Shown here one piece after another: positions 9,987-19,872 of a stretch of 64,000 nucleotides of DNA; within the stretch, counting starts at the first letter, position 1, and each line of letters opens with the position of its first letter. The notes beneath the pieces are model-generated. The model was not told the origin of the DNA, searched no databases, and was given only the letters and a program-made list of their open reading frames with translations. A program made the position numbers and the translations under genes. The DNA is from Polycyclovorans algicola TG408 (GTDB lineage: Bacteria > Pseudomonadota > Gammaproteobacteria > Nevskiales > Nevskiaceae): contig NZ_JOMH01000001.1 in assembly GCF_000711245.1 (NCBI RefSeq), forward strand, positions 3,466,830 through 3,530,829, in the 5' to 3' direction.

Positions 9987-12290
9987 TCAGAACCCTGAAC
10001 CGAAGGAGATTTGGAAACGGTCCACCTCGTCACCCACCTCGTCGTTCAACGGGAAGGCGTACGACAGGTCCAGCAGACCCAGGAACGGGGTAAACCACTG
10101 GAAAGCGACGCCAGCCGACTGGCGAAGTTCACCGGCCTCGAAGTCACCCGGCTCGGCAAACACGCTGCCAATATCGTAGAACAATGAAAAACGTGTCGAT
10201 TTGCCGTCGGCCTCGAACGGCAGCGGAATCACGAGCTCGTTCTGCACGGTGGTGCGCATGGTGCCGCCAAACGGGTTGTTGAACGGCGTGTCGCGTGGCC
10301 CCAAAGAGCCGTCCTGGAAGCCTCGCACCGTGCGCGGCCCGCCGGCAAAGAAGTTGCTGTAAGGCGGGACCTGGCCGTCGCCGGTATAGCGGTCGATGAC
10401 CGCCGCGCTGCCATTGATTTCGAGAAACACGCCGCGGAAAATCGGCACGTACTGCTGCGCGCGATAGCTCAAGGTGTAGGTCTCGACATCGCTGCCGGGG
10501 ATCACCACATCCAGATTCAACTGGTGCAACGCACCGCGGTTGGCGAAGAAGGTCCGGTTACGGCTGTCGAAGGTCAGGCCGGTACGCAAGTCGACGTTGG
10601 TAAACTGCGTGCCGTTTTCGATGGCGAACTGGAGGATCTCGTCAGAGGACGCGGTCGGGAAGGTCTCGATTGCGGTCTGGTCAACGCCGGCACCGAGGCG
10701 CAGCGCCGAGTACTCGGAAAGCGGAATGCCGTACGTCAGGGCGGCCCCAATGACATTGGTGTTGAAGCCCGAGCTGAAGCGAATGACCGACTCGGACTCG
10801 CGGTAAAACGCCGAGATGGTCTGACTGATGCCGTCCTGGGTGAAATACGGGTCGGTCCATGAGCCGCTGACGCTCTTCGAGATCACATTCTGCTCTACGC
10901 CGACTTCGATCCGGTTGCCGGTGCCGAGGAAGTTGGTGTGAGTGACCTGGCCGGTGACCAAAAAGCCCTGAGAGCCGGAGAAACCGACGCCAAACTGCAC
11001 CGAGCCGGGCGGGCGTTCTTCCATACTGAAAACGATGTCGACCAGGTCTTCGCTACCGGGCACCGGCACGGTCTCGACTTCGACCGACTGCAGGAACGGC
11101 AGGCGAGACAGGCGGATGCGCGAGCGCTCGATGGCACTCTTCGAAAATGGGGCCGCTTCAAGCTGGCGCATTTCGCGGCGCAGCGTGCGGTCGTTGGTCG
11201 ACAGGTTGCCGCTGAACTCGATGCGCCGCACATAGGCGCGATTGCCGGGCTCAACCATGTAATTCAGGGTGACTTCCAGGTTCTCTTCGTCGACTTCGGG
11301 AATCGGGTTGACCTCGGCAAAGGCGTAGCCGATGTCAGACAGGGCCACCTCGATACGCTCGGCGCTTTCTGTGGCCTCGCGACGTGAGAAGCGCTGGCCA
11401 GCGTCGGTCGACAACAGACGTTCGAGGAAGCGGGTATTGATGATGGTTTCGCCGCTGAAGCGCGCTTCCTTGATGGTGTAGATCTCGCCCTCTTCGACAT
11501 TGACGGTGATGTAGATCGCGTCGCGATCAGGCGTCAACGCCACCTGTACCGAACTGATGTCGGCCGTGAGAAAGCCGCGGTCCTGGTAGTAGGACTGCAG
11601 GGTTTCAAGGTCGCCGCCCAGTTGCTGGCGCGAGTAGCGGTCAGAGGACTGGAACAACCGGCCATGCGTGGCCTTCAGGGTGAACTGGTTGAGCAGCTCG
11701 TCACGGCTGAAGGCTTCATTGCCGAGCAGGTTGATGCCACGAATACGCGCCTGACTGCCCTCGACGACATCGACCTTGATCGCGACCCGATTGTTGGGCT
11801 GGTAATCGAGCGTGGTGTCGATCTGGACGTCGTAATAGCCGTTGGAAAAGTATTGCCGCTCAAGCTCCTGCTGCACCTGGTCGAGCAGTTCGCGGCGGAA
11901 CAGTTCGCCCTCGGCAAGGCCCAGCTCGGTCAACGATTTATCGAGCTCGTCGCCGCCCACCTTGCTGTTGCCCTCGATCTCGAAGCTGACGATGGCCGGT
12001 CGCTCGGTGACGCGAATCACCAGCACGTCGCCGTCCTTGTCGAGCTGCACGTCTTCGAACAGGCCGGTGGCGTAAAGCGCACGAATCGCCTGCCCGGCGC
12101 TAACCGGGTTGATCTCGTCGCCCTCTGACAACGGCAGATACGTCAGCAAGGTGCCGACATCGAGACGTTCGAGCCCCTCGGCGCGGATATCGCGCACGAC
12201 ATAAGGCGTAAAGGCTTGGGCCATCCCTGCAAAAAACAGGCTGATCAGCGCAACAGCGCCACGGTTCGTAATATTTTTCATCAACCCCAT
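9987..12290 (-). CDS. bamA: Outer membrane protein assembly factor BamA
   Basis: BamA is the central beta-barrel of the Bam complex, which inserts outer-membrane proteins. The 767-residue precursor has a signal peptide ending near MAQAF, five POTRA domains (about residues 25-415) and a C-terminal 16-strand barrel ending in an aromatic residue (FQISFGSGF). The L6-loop VRGF motif is present near residue 653. The start at 12290 (MGLMKN) could instead be the ATG at 12281 (MKN), which has a GGGG run just upstream. It lies 36 nt after rseP. Confidence 0.97.
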   Translation of the reverse strand: MGLMKNITNRGAVALISLFFAGMAQAFTPYVVRDIRAEGLERLDVGTLLTYLPLSEGDEINPVSAGQAIRALYATGLFEDVQLDKDGDVLVIRVTERPAIVSFEIEGNSKVGGDELDKSLTELGLAEGELFRRELLDQVQQELERQYFSNGYYDVQIDTTLDYQPNNRVAIKVDVVEGSQARIRGINLLGNEAFSRDELLNQFTLKATHGRLFQSSDRYSRQQLGGDLETLQSYYQDRGFLTADISSVQVALTPDRDAIYITVNVEEGEIYTIKEARFSGETIINTRFLERLLSTDAGQRFSRREATESAERIEVALSDIGYAFAEVNPIPEVDEENLEVTLNYMVEPGNRAYVRRIEFSGNLSTNDRTLRREMRQLEAAPFSKSAIERSRIRLSRLPFLQSVEVETVPVPGSEDLVDIVFSMEERPPGSVQFGVGFSGSQGFLVTGQVTHTNFLGTGNRIEVGVEQNVISKSVSGSWTDPYFTQDGISQTISAFYRESESVIRFSSGFNTNVIGAALTYGIPLSEYSALRLGAGVDQTAIETFPTASSDEILQFAIENGTQFTNVDLRTGLTFDSRNRTFFANRGALHQLNLDVVIPGSDVETYTLSYRAQQYVPIFRGVFLEINGSAAVIDRYTGDGQVPPYSNFFAGGPRTVRGFQDGSLGPRDTPFNNPFGGTMRTTVQNELVIPLPFEADGKSTRFSLFYDIGSVFAEPGDFEAGELRQSAGVAFQWFTPFLGLLDLSYAFPLNDEVGDEVDRFQISFGSGF

Positions 12291-12325
12291 CGACGGGTCT
12301 TCGCTTTTATTGAGTGGATCGAACG

Positions 12326-13669
12326 TCAGGACAACAAGCGGGCGATATCGTTGTAAAACGCGAGACTCATCAGCCCTGCCAACATCAGCAGGCCCACTCG
12401 CGCTCCCATCTCCATGGTCTGATCGGAAACCGGCGACCCCTTCACTGCCTCAACCGCATAAAACAACAAATGACCACCGTCGAGCATCGGCACGGGCAAC
12501 AGGTTCAACACGCCCAAGCTGATGCTGACGATCGCCAGAAAGCCGAGGAACGACACCAACCCAACCTGTGCCGAGAAACCCGCGACTTGCGCAATCTGGA
12601 TTGGTCCGCTGACGTTCTTGACCGACACGTCGCCAGTGACCATACGGCCCATCATCTTCAGGGTCAGCGCCGACATTTGCCAAGTTCGTGCCATGGCAGC
12701 CTGCACTGATTCGACCGGACCGCGACGATGTTCAGCGCGCAAATCCTGCCACATCTCGGCAGACACGGCCACGCTGGCGCCGAAGCGCCCCACCGAATCG
12801 ACCTCGCCAATAATCACTTCGCGCTGCAGGCGCTGGCCCTGCCGCTCAAATTCGAGCTGGACCACTGCACCGGCGCGTTCCCGCACCCAGCTCGCCCAGG
12901 CCTGCCAGGACGCAATCGGTTCGCCGTCGACGCTGAGCAGACGGTCACCGGCCTGCAGACCGGCGCGCTCGGCGGCTTCTCCCGGCAACACCGATTCAAG
13001 GACCGGCGCGATGGGTGGGTCGTAGGGACGCAGGCCAAGGTCGTCAAACAGGTGGGCCGGATCGATGCGCGCGTTTTGCAGCGCCAGTTCGATCTGCCGG
13101 GTGGCGCCGGCGGCGGTGCGCACGTCGGCGATCACCGACTCGCCGTTCAGGGCCTGGTCGATCAGTTCGGTGTGCAGCACTTCCCAGGTGGCGATGTCCT
13201 TGCCGCCGAGGCGCAGGATCTCGTCGCCCGCCTGCAGTTGCGCCCGCGCGGCAATGCTGTCGGCAGCGGGCGCGGCGATGACCGGGCGCATGCCCTCAAC
13301 CCCCACCACAAAAATCAACCAGTAGAAAAATACCGCGAGAATGAAATTGAACACGGGGCCAGCCGCCACGATCAGCGCGCGCTTGCGAACCGGTTGTTGG
13401 TCAAAGGCCAGGTGGCGCTCATGCTCGGCCACCTCGGCTTCGCGGCTGTCCAGCATCTTGACGTAGCCCCCCAGCGGAATCGCCGAGACCACCCATTCGA
13501 CACCGTCAGCGGCGCGGCGCGTCAGCAGGGGCTTGCCGAAGCCGATGGAAAAACGCAGTACCTTGACGCCGCAGCGGCGGGCGACCCAGTAGTGGCCAAA
13601 CTCATGAAAGGCCACCAGCACGCCGATGGCGACCAGAAACCCTGCAATTGACCACATGACATCCATCAT
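12326..13669 (-). CDS. rseP: Regulator of sigma E protease RseP (site-2 protease)
   Basis: RseP is an inner-membrane zinc metalloprotease that cuts the anti-sigma factor RseA within the membrane and clears signal-peptide remnants. The 447 residues show the HEFGH zinc site (residues 22-26) in the first membrane helix, two PDZ domains in the middle (including LQAGDEILRLGGKDI and LQAGDRLLSVDGEPI), and the third zinc ligand in PVPMLDGGHLLFYAVE near the C-terminus. The start overlaps the dxr stop by 4 nt. Lying next to bamA, it links envelope stress to outer-membrane assembly. Confidence 0.97.
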   Translation of the reverse strand: MMDVMWSIAGFLVAIGVLVAFHEFGHYWVARRCGVKVLRFSIGFGKPLLTRRAADGVEWVVSAIPLGGYVKMLDSREAEVAEHERHLAFDQQPVRKRALIVAAGPVFNFILAVFFYWLIFVVGVEGMRPVIAAPAADSIAARAQLQAGDEILRLGGKDIATWEVLHTELIDQALNGESVIADVRTAAGATRQIELALQNARIDPAHLFDDLGLRPYDPPIAPVLESVLPGEAAERAGLQAGDRLLSVDGEPIASWQAWASWVRERAGAVVQLEFERQGQRLQREVIIGEVDSVGRFGASVAVSAEMWQDLRAEHRRGPVESVQAAMARTWQMSALTLKMMGRMVTGDVSVKNVSGPIQIAQVAGFSAQVGLVSFLGFLAIVSISLGVLNLLPVPMLDGGHLLFYAVEAVKGSPVSDQTMEMGARVGLLMLAGLMSLAFYNDIARLLS

Positions 13670-14844
13670 TCACCACTCCTGTTCCGCACACACACGGTGG
13701 CCCGCTCGCGTACTGCCGCGTCGAACGCCATCACCGCTTCCAAGCCAGCGACCTCGGCAGGCGCAACAGTTTCAAGCATCTCGCTGATCACCGCTGGAAT
13801 CCCCATGAAGGGCAGCCGCCCGGACAAGAACGCTTCGACCGCGATTTCATTCGCTGCGTTCAGTACCAATGGCGCAACGCCGCCCTGCTCCAACGCGGCC
13901 TCGGCCAGTGCCAGGCAGGGAAAGCGCTTGCGGTCAGGCGCCTCGAAGTCGAGCCGCGACAGCGCCAACAGATCCAGCGGCGGCACATCAACCGCCCAGC
14001 GCTCGGGCCATGCCAGCGCATGGGCGATGGGGATGCGCATGTCGGGGCTACCGAGTTGCGCCAGCGTCGAGCCGTCGACGTAGGTCACCATCGAGTGAAG
14101 GGTGCTTTGCGGATGGACCAACACCCGCAATTGCCCGGCACCGACTGAAAACAGGGCAGCGGCCTCGATCAGCTCCAGCCCCTTGTTCATCATGCTGGCC
14201 GAGTCCACCGAGATCTTGCGGCCCATCACCCAGTTAGGGTGTTTGATGGCCTGTGCCGGGGTCACTGAGGCCAGGGCGGACGCCGACCAGTCGCGGAACG
14301 GCCCGCCCGAGGCGGTCAGCGTCAAGTGGGCGACACCCGGCGGGGGGGTGCCGCAGCGATATCCCGGCGGCAGGCACTGGAACAGCGCGTTGTGCTCCGA
14401 ATCGATGGGCAGGATCACCGCGCCGCTGCTGCGCGCCGCCGCCATGATCATCGGTCCGGCCATGACCAGCGGCTCCTTGTTGGCGATCATCACCTTCTTG
14501 CCGGCAGAGACCGCCGCCAGGGTCGGTCGCAGACCGATGGCCCCAACGATGGCCGACATCACGTCGGTGGCCTCGGGCAATACCGCCATCACGCTGACGC
14601 CGTCCATGCCAGACAAGACCTCAACCGACCGGTCCCCCAGGGCATCGGTGAGCGCCTGCGCGGCAGCGGCGTCGGCCATCACCGCGTACCGGGGCCGGTG
14701 CTTCTGGCACAGCGCCGCCATGGCGGTCACGTCGGTGTGGGCGGTCAGCGCCAGGACGCGAACCCGATCAGGGTGCTGGCCCGCCACGTCGAGGGTGGCA
14801 CGCCCTACCGAGCCGGTGGCGCCGAGGACGACCAGTTGCTTCAT
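13666..14844 (-). CDS. dxr: 1-deoxy-D-xylulose 5-phosphate reductoisomerase
   Basis: Dxr (IspC) converts DXP to MEP with NADPH, the committed step of the non-mevalonate isoprenoid pathway. The 392-residue protein starts MKQLVVLGATGSVGRATLD, an NADPH-binding Rossmann loop. It has the metal- and substrate-binding blocks ILPIDSEHNALFQCL, LTASGGPFRDW, HPNWVMGRKISVDSASMMN and NAANEIAVEAFL. The isoprenoid product feeds UppS two genes downstream. Its start overlaps the cdsA stop by 4 nt. Confidence 0.98.
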   Translation of the reverse strand: MKQLVVLGATGSVGRATLDVAGQHPDRVRVLALTAHTDVTAMAALCQKHRPRYAVMADAAAAQALTDALGDRSVEVLSGMDGVSVMAVLPEATDVMSAIVGAIGLRPTLAAVSAGKKVMIANKEPLVMAGPMIMAAARSSGAVILPIDSEHNALFQCLPPGYRCGTPPPGVAHLTLTASGGPFRDWSASALASVTPAQAIKHPNWVMGRKISVDSASMMNKGLELIEAAALFSVGAGQLRVLVHPQSTLHSMVTYVDGSTLAQLGSPDMRIPIAHALAWPERWAVDVPPLDLLALSRLDFEAPDRKRFPCLALAEAALEQGGVAPLVLNAANEIAVEAFLSGRLPFMGIPAVISEMLETVAPAEVAGLEAVMAFDAAVRERATVCVRNRSGE

Positions 14845-15665
14845 GCCAGCCCCAGCGCCATCAGGCCCAGCACGAACAAGGGCATCGCGGCGACGACGCT
14901 GTCAATTCGGTCCAGCATGCCGCCGTGGCCCGGCAGGATATTGCCGCTGTCCTTGACGTTTGCGATGCGCTTGCAGGCGCTCTCGAACAGGTCGCCGACA
15001 ATCGAGAAAACCCCGATCACCGCGCAGAGCACGACAAAGCCCAGCGCCTGAAAGCCGGCCAAACCAAACAGCGCCACGCCGATCAGCGCCCAGAAGGTGC
15101 ACAGCAGCAGACCGCCGACGGCGCCTTCGCGGGTCTTGCCAGGCGATATCTGTAGCGCCAGCTTGTGGCGACCAAAGCGGCGCCCGGCGAAATAAGCACC
15201 CACATCGGCCGCGAACACCAGAAAAAACGCGAACAGTAGCCACCATGCGCCGTCTGGCTGGGCCTGCAAATGGCCACAGGCGACAATGGTCGGCACCACC
15301 AGCAAGAGCCCCTGCGCCATACCCCAGCGCGATTGCACGCACGGTCTGACGCGCTGCGGATACCCGGCGAGCGCCCAGCCCACCCACAGCCAGTGCAGCA
15401 GCGCCAAACCCAGCAGGGTCGGCAGCCACCACGCCGCAAAAAGATGGGCTTGCCACGCCAGTAGCACCAGCGCGAAACACAGGCCGGCATAGATCAATTG
15501 CACAGCGCGGGACGCGCCCCAGCGCGACAGCGCCGCCCATTCGCGGGCAGCCAGGCCCCCGACGGCGGCAAACACGGCGACCATCCACAGGCTCGGTGCC
15601 CAAAAAATCACCGCCAGCAGCAGCGGCAACAGCACCGCCGCAGTGAGGACACGCTGCAAAAGCAT
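14841..15665 (-). CDS. cdsA: Phosphatidate cytidylyltransferase
   Basis: CdsA activates phosphatidic acid with CTP to CDP-diacylglycerol, the precursor of all phospholipids. The 274-residue protein is highly hydrophobic, with about eight membrane segments. It carries the family signature near its C-terminus (GHGGMLDRIDSVVAAMP), preceded by SPGKTREGAVGG. I start at the ATG at 15665 (MLLQRVLTAAVLL), which overlaps the uppS stop by one base. The frame stays open to 15758, but that part is uppS read in another frame. Confidence 0.97.
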   Translation of the reverse strand: MLLQRVLTAAVLLPLLLAVIFWAPSLWMVAVFAAVGGLAAREWAALSRWGASRAVQLIYAGLCFALVLLAWQAHLFAAWWLPTLLGLALLHWLWVGWALAGYPQRVRPCVQSRWGMAQGLLLVVPTIVACGHLQAQPDGAWWLLFAFFLVFAADVGAYFAGRRFGRHKLALQISPGKTREGAVGGLLLCTFWALIGVALFGLAGFQALGFVVLCAVIGVFSIVGDLFESACKRIANVKDSGNILPGHGGMLDRIDSVVAAMPLFVLGLMALGLA

Positions 15666-16414
15666 CAGCTGCGCGCCGCCCGCGCCGGGACAGACTGCGG
15701 GGTGACCGCATGGCCTAACGGCACGGCCCCGAAGCGCCGCTGCCGGGTGGCGAACCACTGTAATGCGTCATCGAAAGCGGCATCGTCAAACGCAGGCCAC
15801 AGGGTGTCGGTGAAATACAACTCGGCATAGGCGGCCTGCCAGAGCAGAAAATTGCTTAGACGCCGCTCACCACCGGTGCGAATCAACAGATCGACATCCG
15901 GCAGGCCGGCGGTACTCAATCGGGCGGTCACTGCCTCGGGGCTCACCGCCAGCCCGTCGGTCACACACCGCTGCGCGGCCTGGCAGATGTCCCACTGGCC
16001 GCCGTAGTCGATGGCGATAATCACCTCCAGGCCGGTGTTGGCGGCGGTCAGCGCCTCGGCGCTGGCCATGGTCTGCAGCAATGCCGCGCTCAGGCGCGTA
16101 CGGGCGCCAATGAACCGCAGGCGGACCTGCTCACGGTGCAGCTCAGCCACTTCCTGGCGAAACGCGCGGGCGAACAGACGCATCAGCACCTGAATCTCGG
16201 CCTCGGGTCGCGACCAGTTTTCCTGCGAGAAGGCGTACAGCGTCAGCACCCGCACATTGCGTTGTCTGGCGAACTTGATTGCGGCTCGAACCGTGGTGCC
16301 GCCGACCCGGTGGCCGACCGTCCGAACTCGACCGCGGTCAGCCGCCCATCGGCCATTGCCATCCATGACAATGGCCACATGGCGCGGCGTCGCGGGGGTG
16401 GGTACATCGGGCAT
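15665..16414 (-). CDS. uppS: Isoprenyl transferase (undecaprenyl diphosphate synthase)
   Basis: UppS condenses isopentenyl diphosphate units onto farnesyl diphosphate to make the C55 lipid carrier for peptidoglycan and O-antigen. The 249-residue protein has the cis-prenyltransferase motifs: HVAIVMDGNGRWA (catalytic Asp), TLYAFSQENWSRP, and the C-terminal DLLIRTGGERRLSNFLLW followed by AELYF. It sits 11 nt after frr and overlaps cdsA by one base. Confidence 0.98.
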   Translation of the reverse strand: MPDVPTPATPRHVAIVMDGNGRWAADRGRVRTVGHRVGGTTVRAAIKFARQRNVRVLTLYAFSQENWSRPEAEIQVLMRLFARAFRQEVAELHREQVRLRFIGARTRLSAALLQTMASAEALTAANTGLEVIIAIDYGGQWDICQAAQRCVTDGLAVSPEAVTARLSTAGLPDVDLLIRTGGERRLSNFLLWQAAYAELYFTDTLWPAFDDAAFDDALQWFATRQRRFGAVPLGHAVTPQSVPARAARS

Positions 16415-16425
16415 GACGGGCGGAC

Positions 16426-16986
16426 TCAGACCGTCATCAGCTCTTTTTCTTTGGCGGCGCCAACTTCGTCCGCCTTGCTGATGTAGAGATCCGTCAGCTT
16501 CTGGATATCGGCCTCGGCGCGCTTCTCGTCATCTTCGGTCAGCGTCTTGGCCTTGACCGCGTCCTTGATCGACGTATTGGCATCTCGCCGAATGCCGCGA
16601 ATGGTGACGCGCGTCTGCTCGACCTCGGCCTTGACGACCTTGGTCAGGTCACGGCGGCGCTCCTCGGTCAGCGGCGGCATGTTGATGCGCATCGTCGTGC
16701 CGGCGGTGTTCGGGGTGATCCCCAGGTCGGATTTCATGATGGCCTTTTCAATCACGGCAATCATCGTGCGCTCCCAAGGGGTGATCGACAGCGTGCGAGC
16801 GTCTTCAACCACCACGTTGGCCACCTGTGAAATCGGCACGTCGGAGCCGTAGTAGTCCACCCGAACATGGTCGAGCAACGCGGCACTGGCACGACCGGTT
16901 CGCAGGCGCAGCAATTGCGAAGACAGCGTGTCAATCGATTTGGTCATGCGCGCTTCGATATCGCGCTTCATCTGGGTGAGGTCCAT
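16426..16986 (-). CDS. frr: Ribosome recycling factor
   Basis: RRF works with EF-G to split the post-termination ribosome complex. The 186-residue length is standard. The first helix (MTKSIDTLSSQLLRLRTGRA), the VDYYGSDVPISQVANVVV segment, ITPWERTMIAVIEKAI and INMPPLTEERRRDLTKVVK are all typical. It belongs to the rpsB-tsf-pyrH-frr group conserved across bacteria. Confidence 0.98.
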   Translation of the reverse strand: MDLTQMKRDIEARMTKSIDTLSSQLLRLRTGRASAALLDHVRVDYYGSDVPISQVANVVVEDARTLSITPWERTMIAVIEKAIMKSDLGITPNTAGTTMRINMPPLTEERRRDLTKVVKAEVEQTRVTIRGIRRDANTSIKDAVKAKTLTEDDEKRAEADIQKLTDLYISKADEVGAAKEKELMTV

Positions 16987-17050
16987 GTTTATCTCGGTTT
17001 CGTCACAAACATTCGGGTCGGCATCATCCGCGAATTGATCGCGAAAGTGT

Positions 17051-17773
17051 TCACACGCGCACGTAGGTACCGGTGTTTTCGTCGCCGTTGAGGATCTGCA
17101 TCAAGGCGCCGGCACGGGCCATCTCGTAGACGCACAACGTCATGCGGTGATCGCGCGCCATGACCAGCGCGGTCTGGTCCATGACGCCCAGACGGCGGTT
17201 GAGCGCCTCGTCGTAGGTGAGGGTGTGGTAGCGCGTTGCGGTCGGGTCCTTCTTGGGGTCGGCGTTGTACACGCCATCCACCAGGGTCGCCTTGAGCAGC
17301 AGGTCGGCGCCGACCTCCACCGCGCGCAATGCCGCCGCCGAGTCAGTGGTGAAGAAGGGGTTGCCAGTACCGGAGGCAAAAATCACCACCCGACCCTTTT
17401 CCAGATGCCGGATTGCCCTGCGACGAATGTAGTCCTCGCACACTTGGTTGATTTTGAGCGCGCTCATCACCCGCGCTTCCATGCCGGCGCGCTCGACTGC
17501 GTCCTGCAGCGCCAGCGCGTTGATCACCGTGGCCAGCATGCCCATGTGATCACCGGTGACGCGGTCCATGCCCGATTTCGCCAGCCCTTCGCCGCGGAAG
17601 ATATTGCCGCCGCCGACCACCAGCGCCACCTGCACGCCCGCGTCGATGGCGGCCTTGACCTCAGTGGCAATGAAGGTCGTGACATCGGCATCAATGCCGA
17701 ACGGCAGTTGGCCCAACAAGGCCTCGCCGGAGAGCTTCAGCAGAATGCGCGGGTAAACAGGCTTGGCTCTCAT
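17051..17773 (-). CDS. pyrH: Uridylate kinase
   Basis: PyrH phosphorylates UMP to UDP, is hexameric, and is usually activated by GTP and inhibited by UTP. The 240-residue amino-acid-kinase fold shows [13 protein letters not shown] at the start, [13 protein letters not shown], the [17 protein letters not shown] block and [20 protein letters not shown]. It lies between tsf and frr. A hairpin in the tsf-pyrH gap may reduce read-through from rpsB-tsf. Confidence 0.98.
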   Translation of the reverse strand: MRAKPVYPRILLKLSGEALLGQLPFGIDADVTTFIATEVKAAIDAGVQVALVVGGGNIFRGEGLAKSGMDRVTGDHMGMLATVINALALQDAVERAGMEARVMSALKINQVCEDYIRRRAIRHLEKGRVVIFASGTGNPFFTTDSAAALRAVEVGADLLLKATLVDGVYNADPKKDPTATRYHTLTYDEALNRRLGVMDQTALVMARDHRMTLCVYEMARAGALMQILNGDENTGTYVRV

Positions 17774-17802
17774 CGGTCAACTCTCCATGCGATACACACG
17801 AC

Positions 17803-17824
17803 AAGGCCCCGTTTCCGGGGCCTT
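17803..17824 (-). terminator. GC-rich hairpin between tsf and pyrH (attenuator or terminator)
   Basis: A perfect 9-bp inverted repeat (AAGGCCCCG / CGGGGCCTT, 4-nt loop) lies in the 79-nt gap between tsf and pyrH. On the transcribed minus strand it is followed by CCTTGTCGTG and not by a real U-tract. It is therefore better seen as a weak terminator, attenuator or RNA-stability element than as a strong intrinsic terminator. Confidence 0.6.
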
Positions 17825-17852
17825 GAAAACGTCTGGCAAGTGTAACGCCAGA

Positions 17853-18761
17853 TCAGGCTGACAAACCGGCCTGAGCCGCCACTTCGGCAGCAAAATCAGT
17901 GGCCTGCTTCTCAATCCCTTCGCCGACTGCAAAACGCACGAAGCGCGCGACCTCCGCCTTGTTGGCGTTCAGCACCTGGCCCACGGTCTGGTCAGGCTGC
18001 TTGACGAACGGCTGACCGAGCAGGGTGATTTCGCCCACCACTTTGCGGATCTTGCCTTCGGCCATCTTGGCGAGAATCTCGGCCGGCTTGGGCTTCTTGC
18101 CGTCTTCGATGTCCTGCGCCTGTTCCTGGGCAATCTGCGCGTCGATGATCTTGCGCTCGGACGCCAGCACCTCGGCATCGACATCATCGGCCGACAGAAA
18201 GCGCGGGCTGGACGCCGCCACGTGCATGGCGACGTCGCGAGCAACGTCCAGATCGCCCTGTTTGAGTGCCACCACCACGCCAATCTTCGAGCCGTGGAGG
18301 TAGTGCGCCAGCGCGCCACCGGCAGACTCGACAACCGCGAAACGACGCACGCTGATGTTTTCGCCAATCTTGGCGATCATCGCGCGGCGCTTGTCTTCCA
18401 GCGTGCGGCCGCCGACATCCAGCGCCAACAGCGCCGCAAGGTCAGCCGGCCGCTGCGCCAGGGCGAGGGCCGCCACTTCTTCGGCAAAGGCCTTGAACTC
18501 GTCGCCCTTGGAGACGAAGTCGGTTTCGGAGTTGATCTCGACCAGCGCCACGGCGTCGTCGGCAATCGCGCTGCCGATCACGCCTTCGGCGGCCACCCGC
18601 GAACCCTTCTTGTCGGCCTTGGCCATGCCGTCCATGCGCAGCTTTTCAACCGCCTTTTCGATGTCACCATCGTTGGCTTCGAGTGCTTTCTTGCAGTCAA
18701 TCATCCCGGCGCCGGTGCGCTCGCGAAGTTCCTTGACCAGCGATGCAGTCACTTGGGTCAT
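17853..18761 (-). CDS. tsf: Elongation factor Ts
   Basis: EF-Ts is the nucleotide exchange factor that regenerates EF-Tu-GTP. The product is 302 residues. The N-terminal domain reads MTQVTASLVKELRERTGAGM, then DCKKALEANDGDIEKAVEKLR. The EF-Tu-contact TDFVSK motif appears as NSETDFVSKGDEFK. The frame is open to 19028, but the extra residues are rpsB read in another frame. I use the ATG at 18761, one base after the rpsB stop, so translation is probably coupled. Confidence 0.98.
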   Translation of the reverse strand: MTQVTASLVKELRERTGAGMIDCKKALEANDGDIEKAVEKLRMDGMAKADKKGSRVAAEGVIGSAIADDAVALVEINSETDFVSKGDEFKAFAEEVAALALAQRPADLAALLALDVGGRTLEDKRRAMIAKIGENISVRRFAVVESAGGALAHYLHGSKIGVVVALKQGDLDVARDVAMHVAASSPRFLSADDVDAEVLASERKIIDAQIAQEQAQDIEDGKKPKPAEILAKMAEGKIRKVVGEITLLGQPFVKQPDQTVGQVLNANKAEVARFVRFAVGEGIEKQATDFAAEVAAQAGLSA

Positions 18762-18762
18762 C

Positions 18763-19665
18763 TTATTCCTCGTTGGTTTCGGGCTTGGCGTCAGCAACGG
18801 CCGGGGCCGCTTCAGCAGCAGTAGCGGGCGCGGCTTCGGCGGCAGGTGCCGGGCGGGCTGCACGCGGCGCGCCGCCGGAGGGCTTGCCACCGCCGTCACG
18901 ACGCTTGTCACCACCGGGGCGACGCGGGCGCTGCGAGCGGTCATCGGCCACCGGCTCCGGCGTTTCGCGGAACGGGATCGGGTTGGCGCCACGGGCGTAA
19001 ATGATGGCGTCAGCAATGCACTGGGCATACACGCGGACGGCGCGGGTGGCGTCGTCGTTGCCGGGAATCACGTGGTCCACGACGCTGGGGTCGTTGTTGG
19101 TGTCGACCACGGCGATGACCGGAATGCCCAGCTTGCGGGCTTCGAGCACGGCATTCTTTTCATAGCCGGTGTCGATGATGAACAGACCGTCGGGCAGGCT
19201 CGGCATCGCCTTGATGCCCCCCAGCGAGCGGCGCAGCTTTTCCAGTTCGCGCTGGAACATCAGCTGTTCTTTCTTGTTGAGGCGGCCGATGGTGCCGTCT
19301 TCAACCTGCTTTTCCATGTCGATAAGGCGCTTGACCGAGCCTTTCACCGTCTTGAAGTTGGTGAGCATGCCGCCCAGCCAGCGCTGGCTGACGTAAGGCA
19401 TGCCGCAGCGCTGGGCCTCTTCTTCGACGGCGTCACGTGCAGCGCGCTTGGTGCCGACAAACAGGATGCGACCACCGTTGGCGGCGAGCTGACCTGCATA
19501 ATTGCAGGCATCGCGCAGCATCGGCAGCGTCTGTTCGAGGTTGATGATGTGAATACGGTTACGGTCGCCGAAGATGAATTCATCCATCTTGGGGTTCCAG
19601 TAACGGGTGCGGTGACCAAAGTGGACGCCCGCTTCCAGCAGTTGCCGCATGGTGATATCAGCCAT
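18763..19665 (-). CDS. rpsB: Small ribosomal subunit protein uS2, with low-complexity C-terminal tail
   Basis: S2 is a 30S protein that helps hold S1 on the ribosome. The body (about residues 1-230) is standard: [33 protein letters not shown], then the [15 protein letters not shown] block. The total is 300 residues because of a C-terminal tail of about 60 residues rich in Ala, Pro, Gly and Arg (from roughly [20 protein letters not shown] onward). E. coli S2 has about 241 residues. I start at the ATG at 19665, about 10 nt after an AAGGA motif. In-frame ATGs at 19674 and 19686 place that motif badly. Confidence 0.96.
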   Translation of the reverse strand: MADITMRQLLEAGVHFGHRTRYWNPKMDEFIFGDRNRIHIINLEQTLPMLRDACNYAGQLAANGGRILFVGTKRAARDAVEEEAQRCGMPYVSQRWLGGMLTNFKTVKGSVKRLIDMEKQVEDGTIGRLNKKEQLMFQRELEKLRRSLGGIKAMPSLPDGLFIIDTGYEKNAVLEARKLGIPVIAVVDTNNDPSVVDHVIPGNDDATRAVRVYAQCIADAIIYARGANPIPFRETPEPVADDRSQRPRRPGGDKRRDGGGKPSGGAPRAARPAPAAEAAPATAAEAAPAVADAKPETNEE

Positions 19666-19795
19666 GGGATTCATTCCTTCATTCAATGGGTTGATGGCAA
19701 ATCGCAGGCATGGACTCTTTGCTTTGTCAGCGCCGGGCCACCCTTGAAACCTGCGAATGGATTAGCCCCAAAAACAACCTTCGTTGCCTTTAAGG

Positions 19796-19832
19796 GGCGC
19801 GCTTTATACCATTGCGCCCCCTCGCGTCACAA
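19796..19832 (-). promoter_or_regulatory. Putative sigma70 promoter for rpsB-tsf
   Basis: Reading the minus strand upstream of rpsB, a TTGTGA -35 box (19827-19832) and a TATAAA -10 box (19803-19808) are 18 nt apart. Transcription would start near 19796, giving a leader of about 130 nt before the rpsB ATG. Leaders of this kind often carry S2 autoregulation sites, but I did not identify one here. map starts on the opposite strand at 19873. Confidence 0.5.
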
Positions 19833-19872
19833 CTTCCTGCCTTTTCGCGCGAGGGCGGAGCCCCACCCCCCG

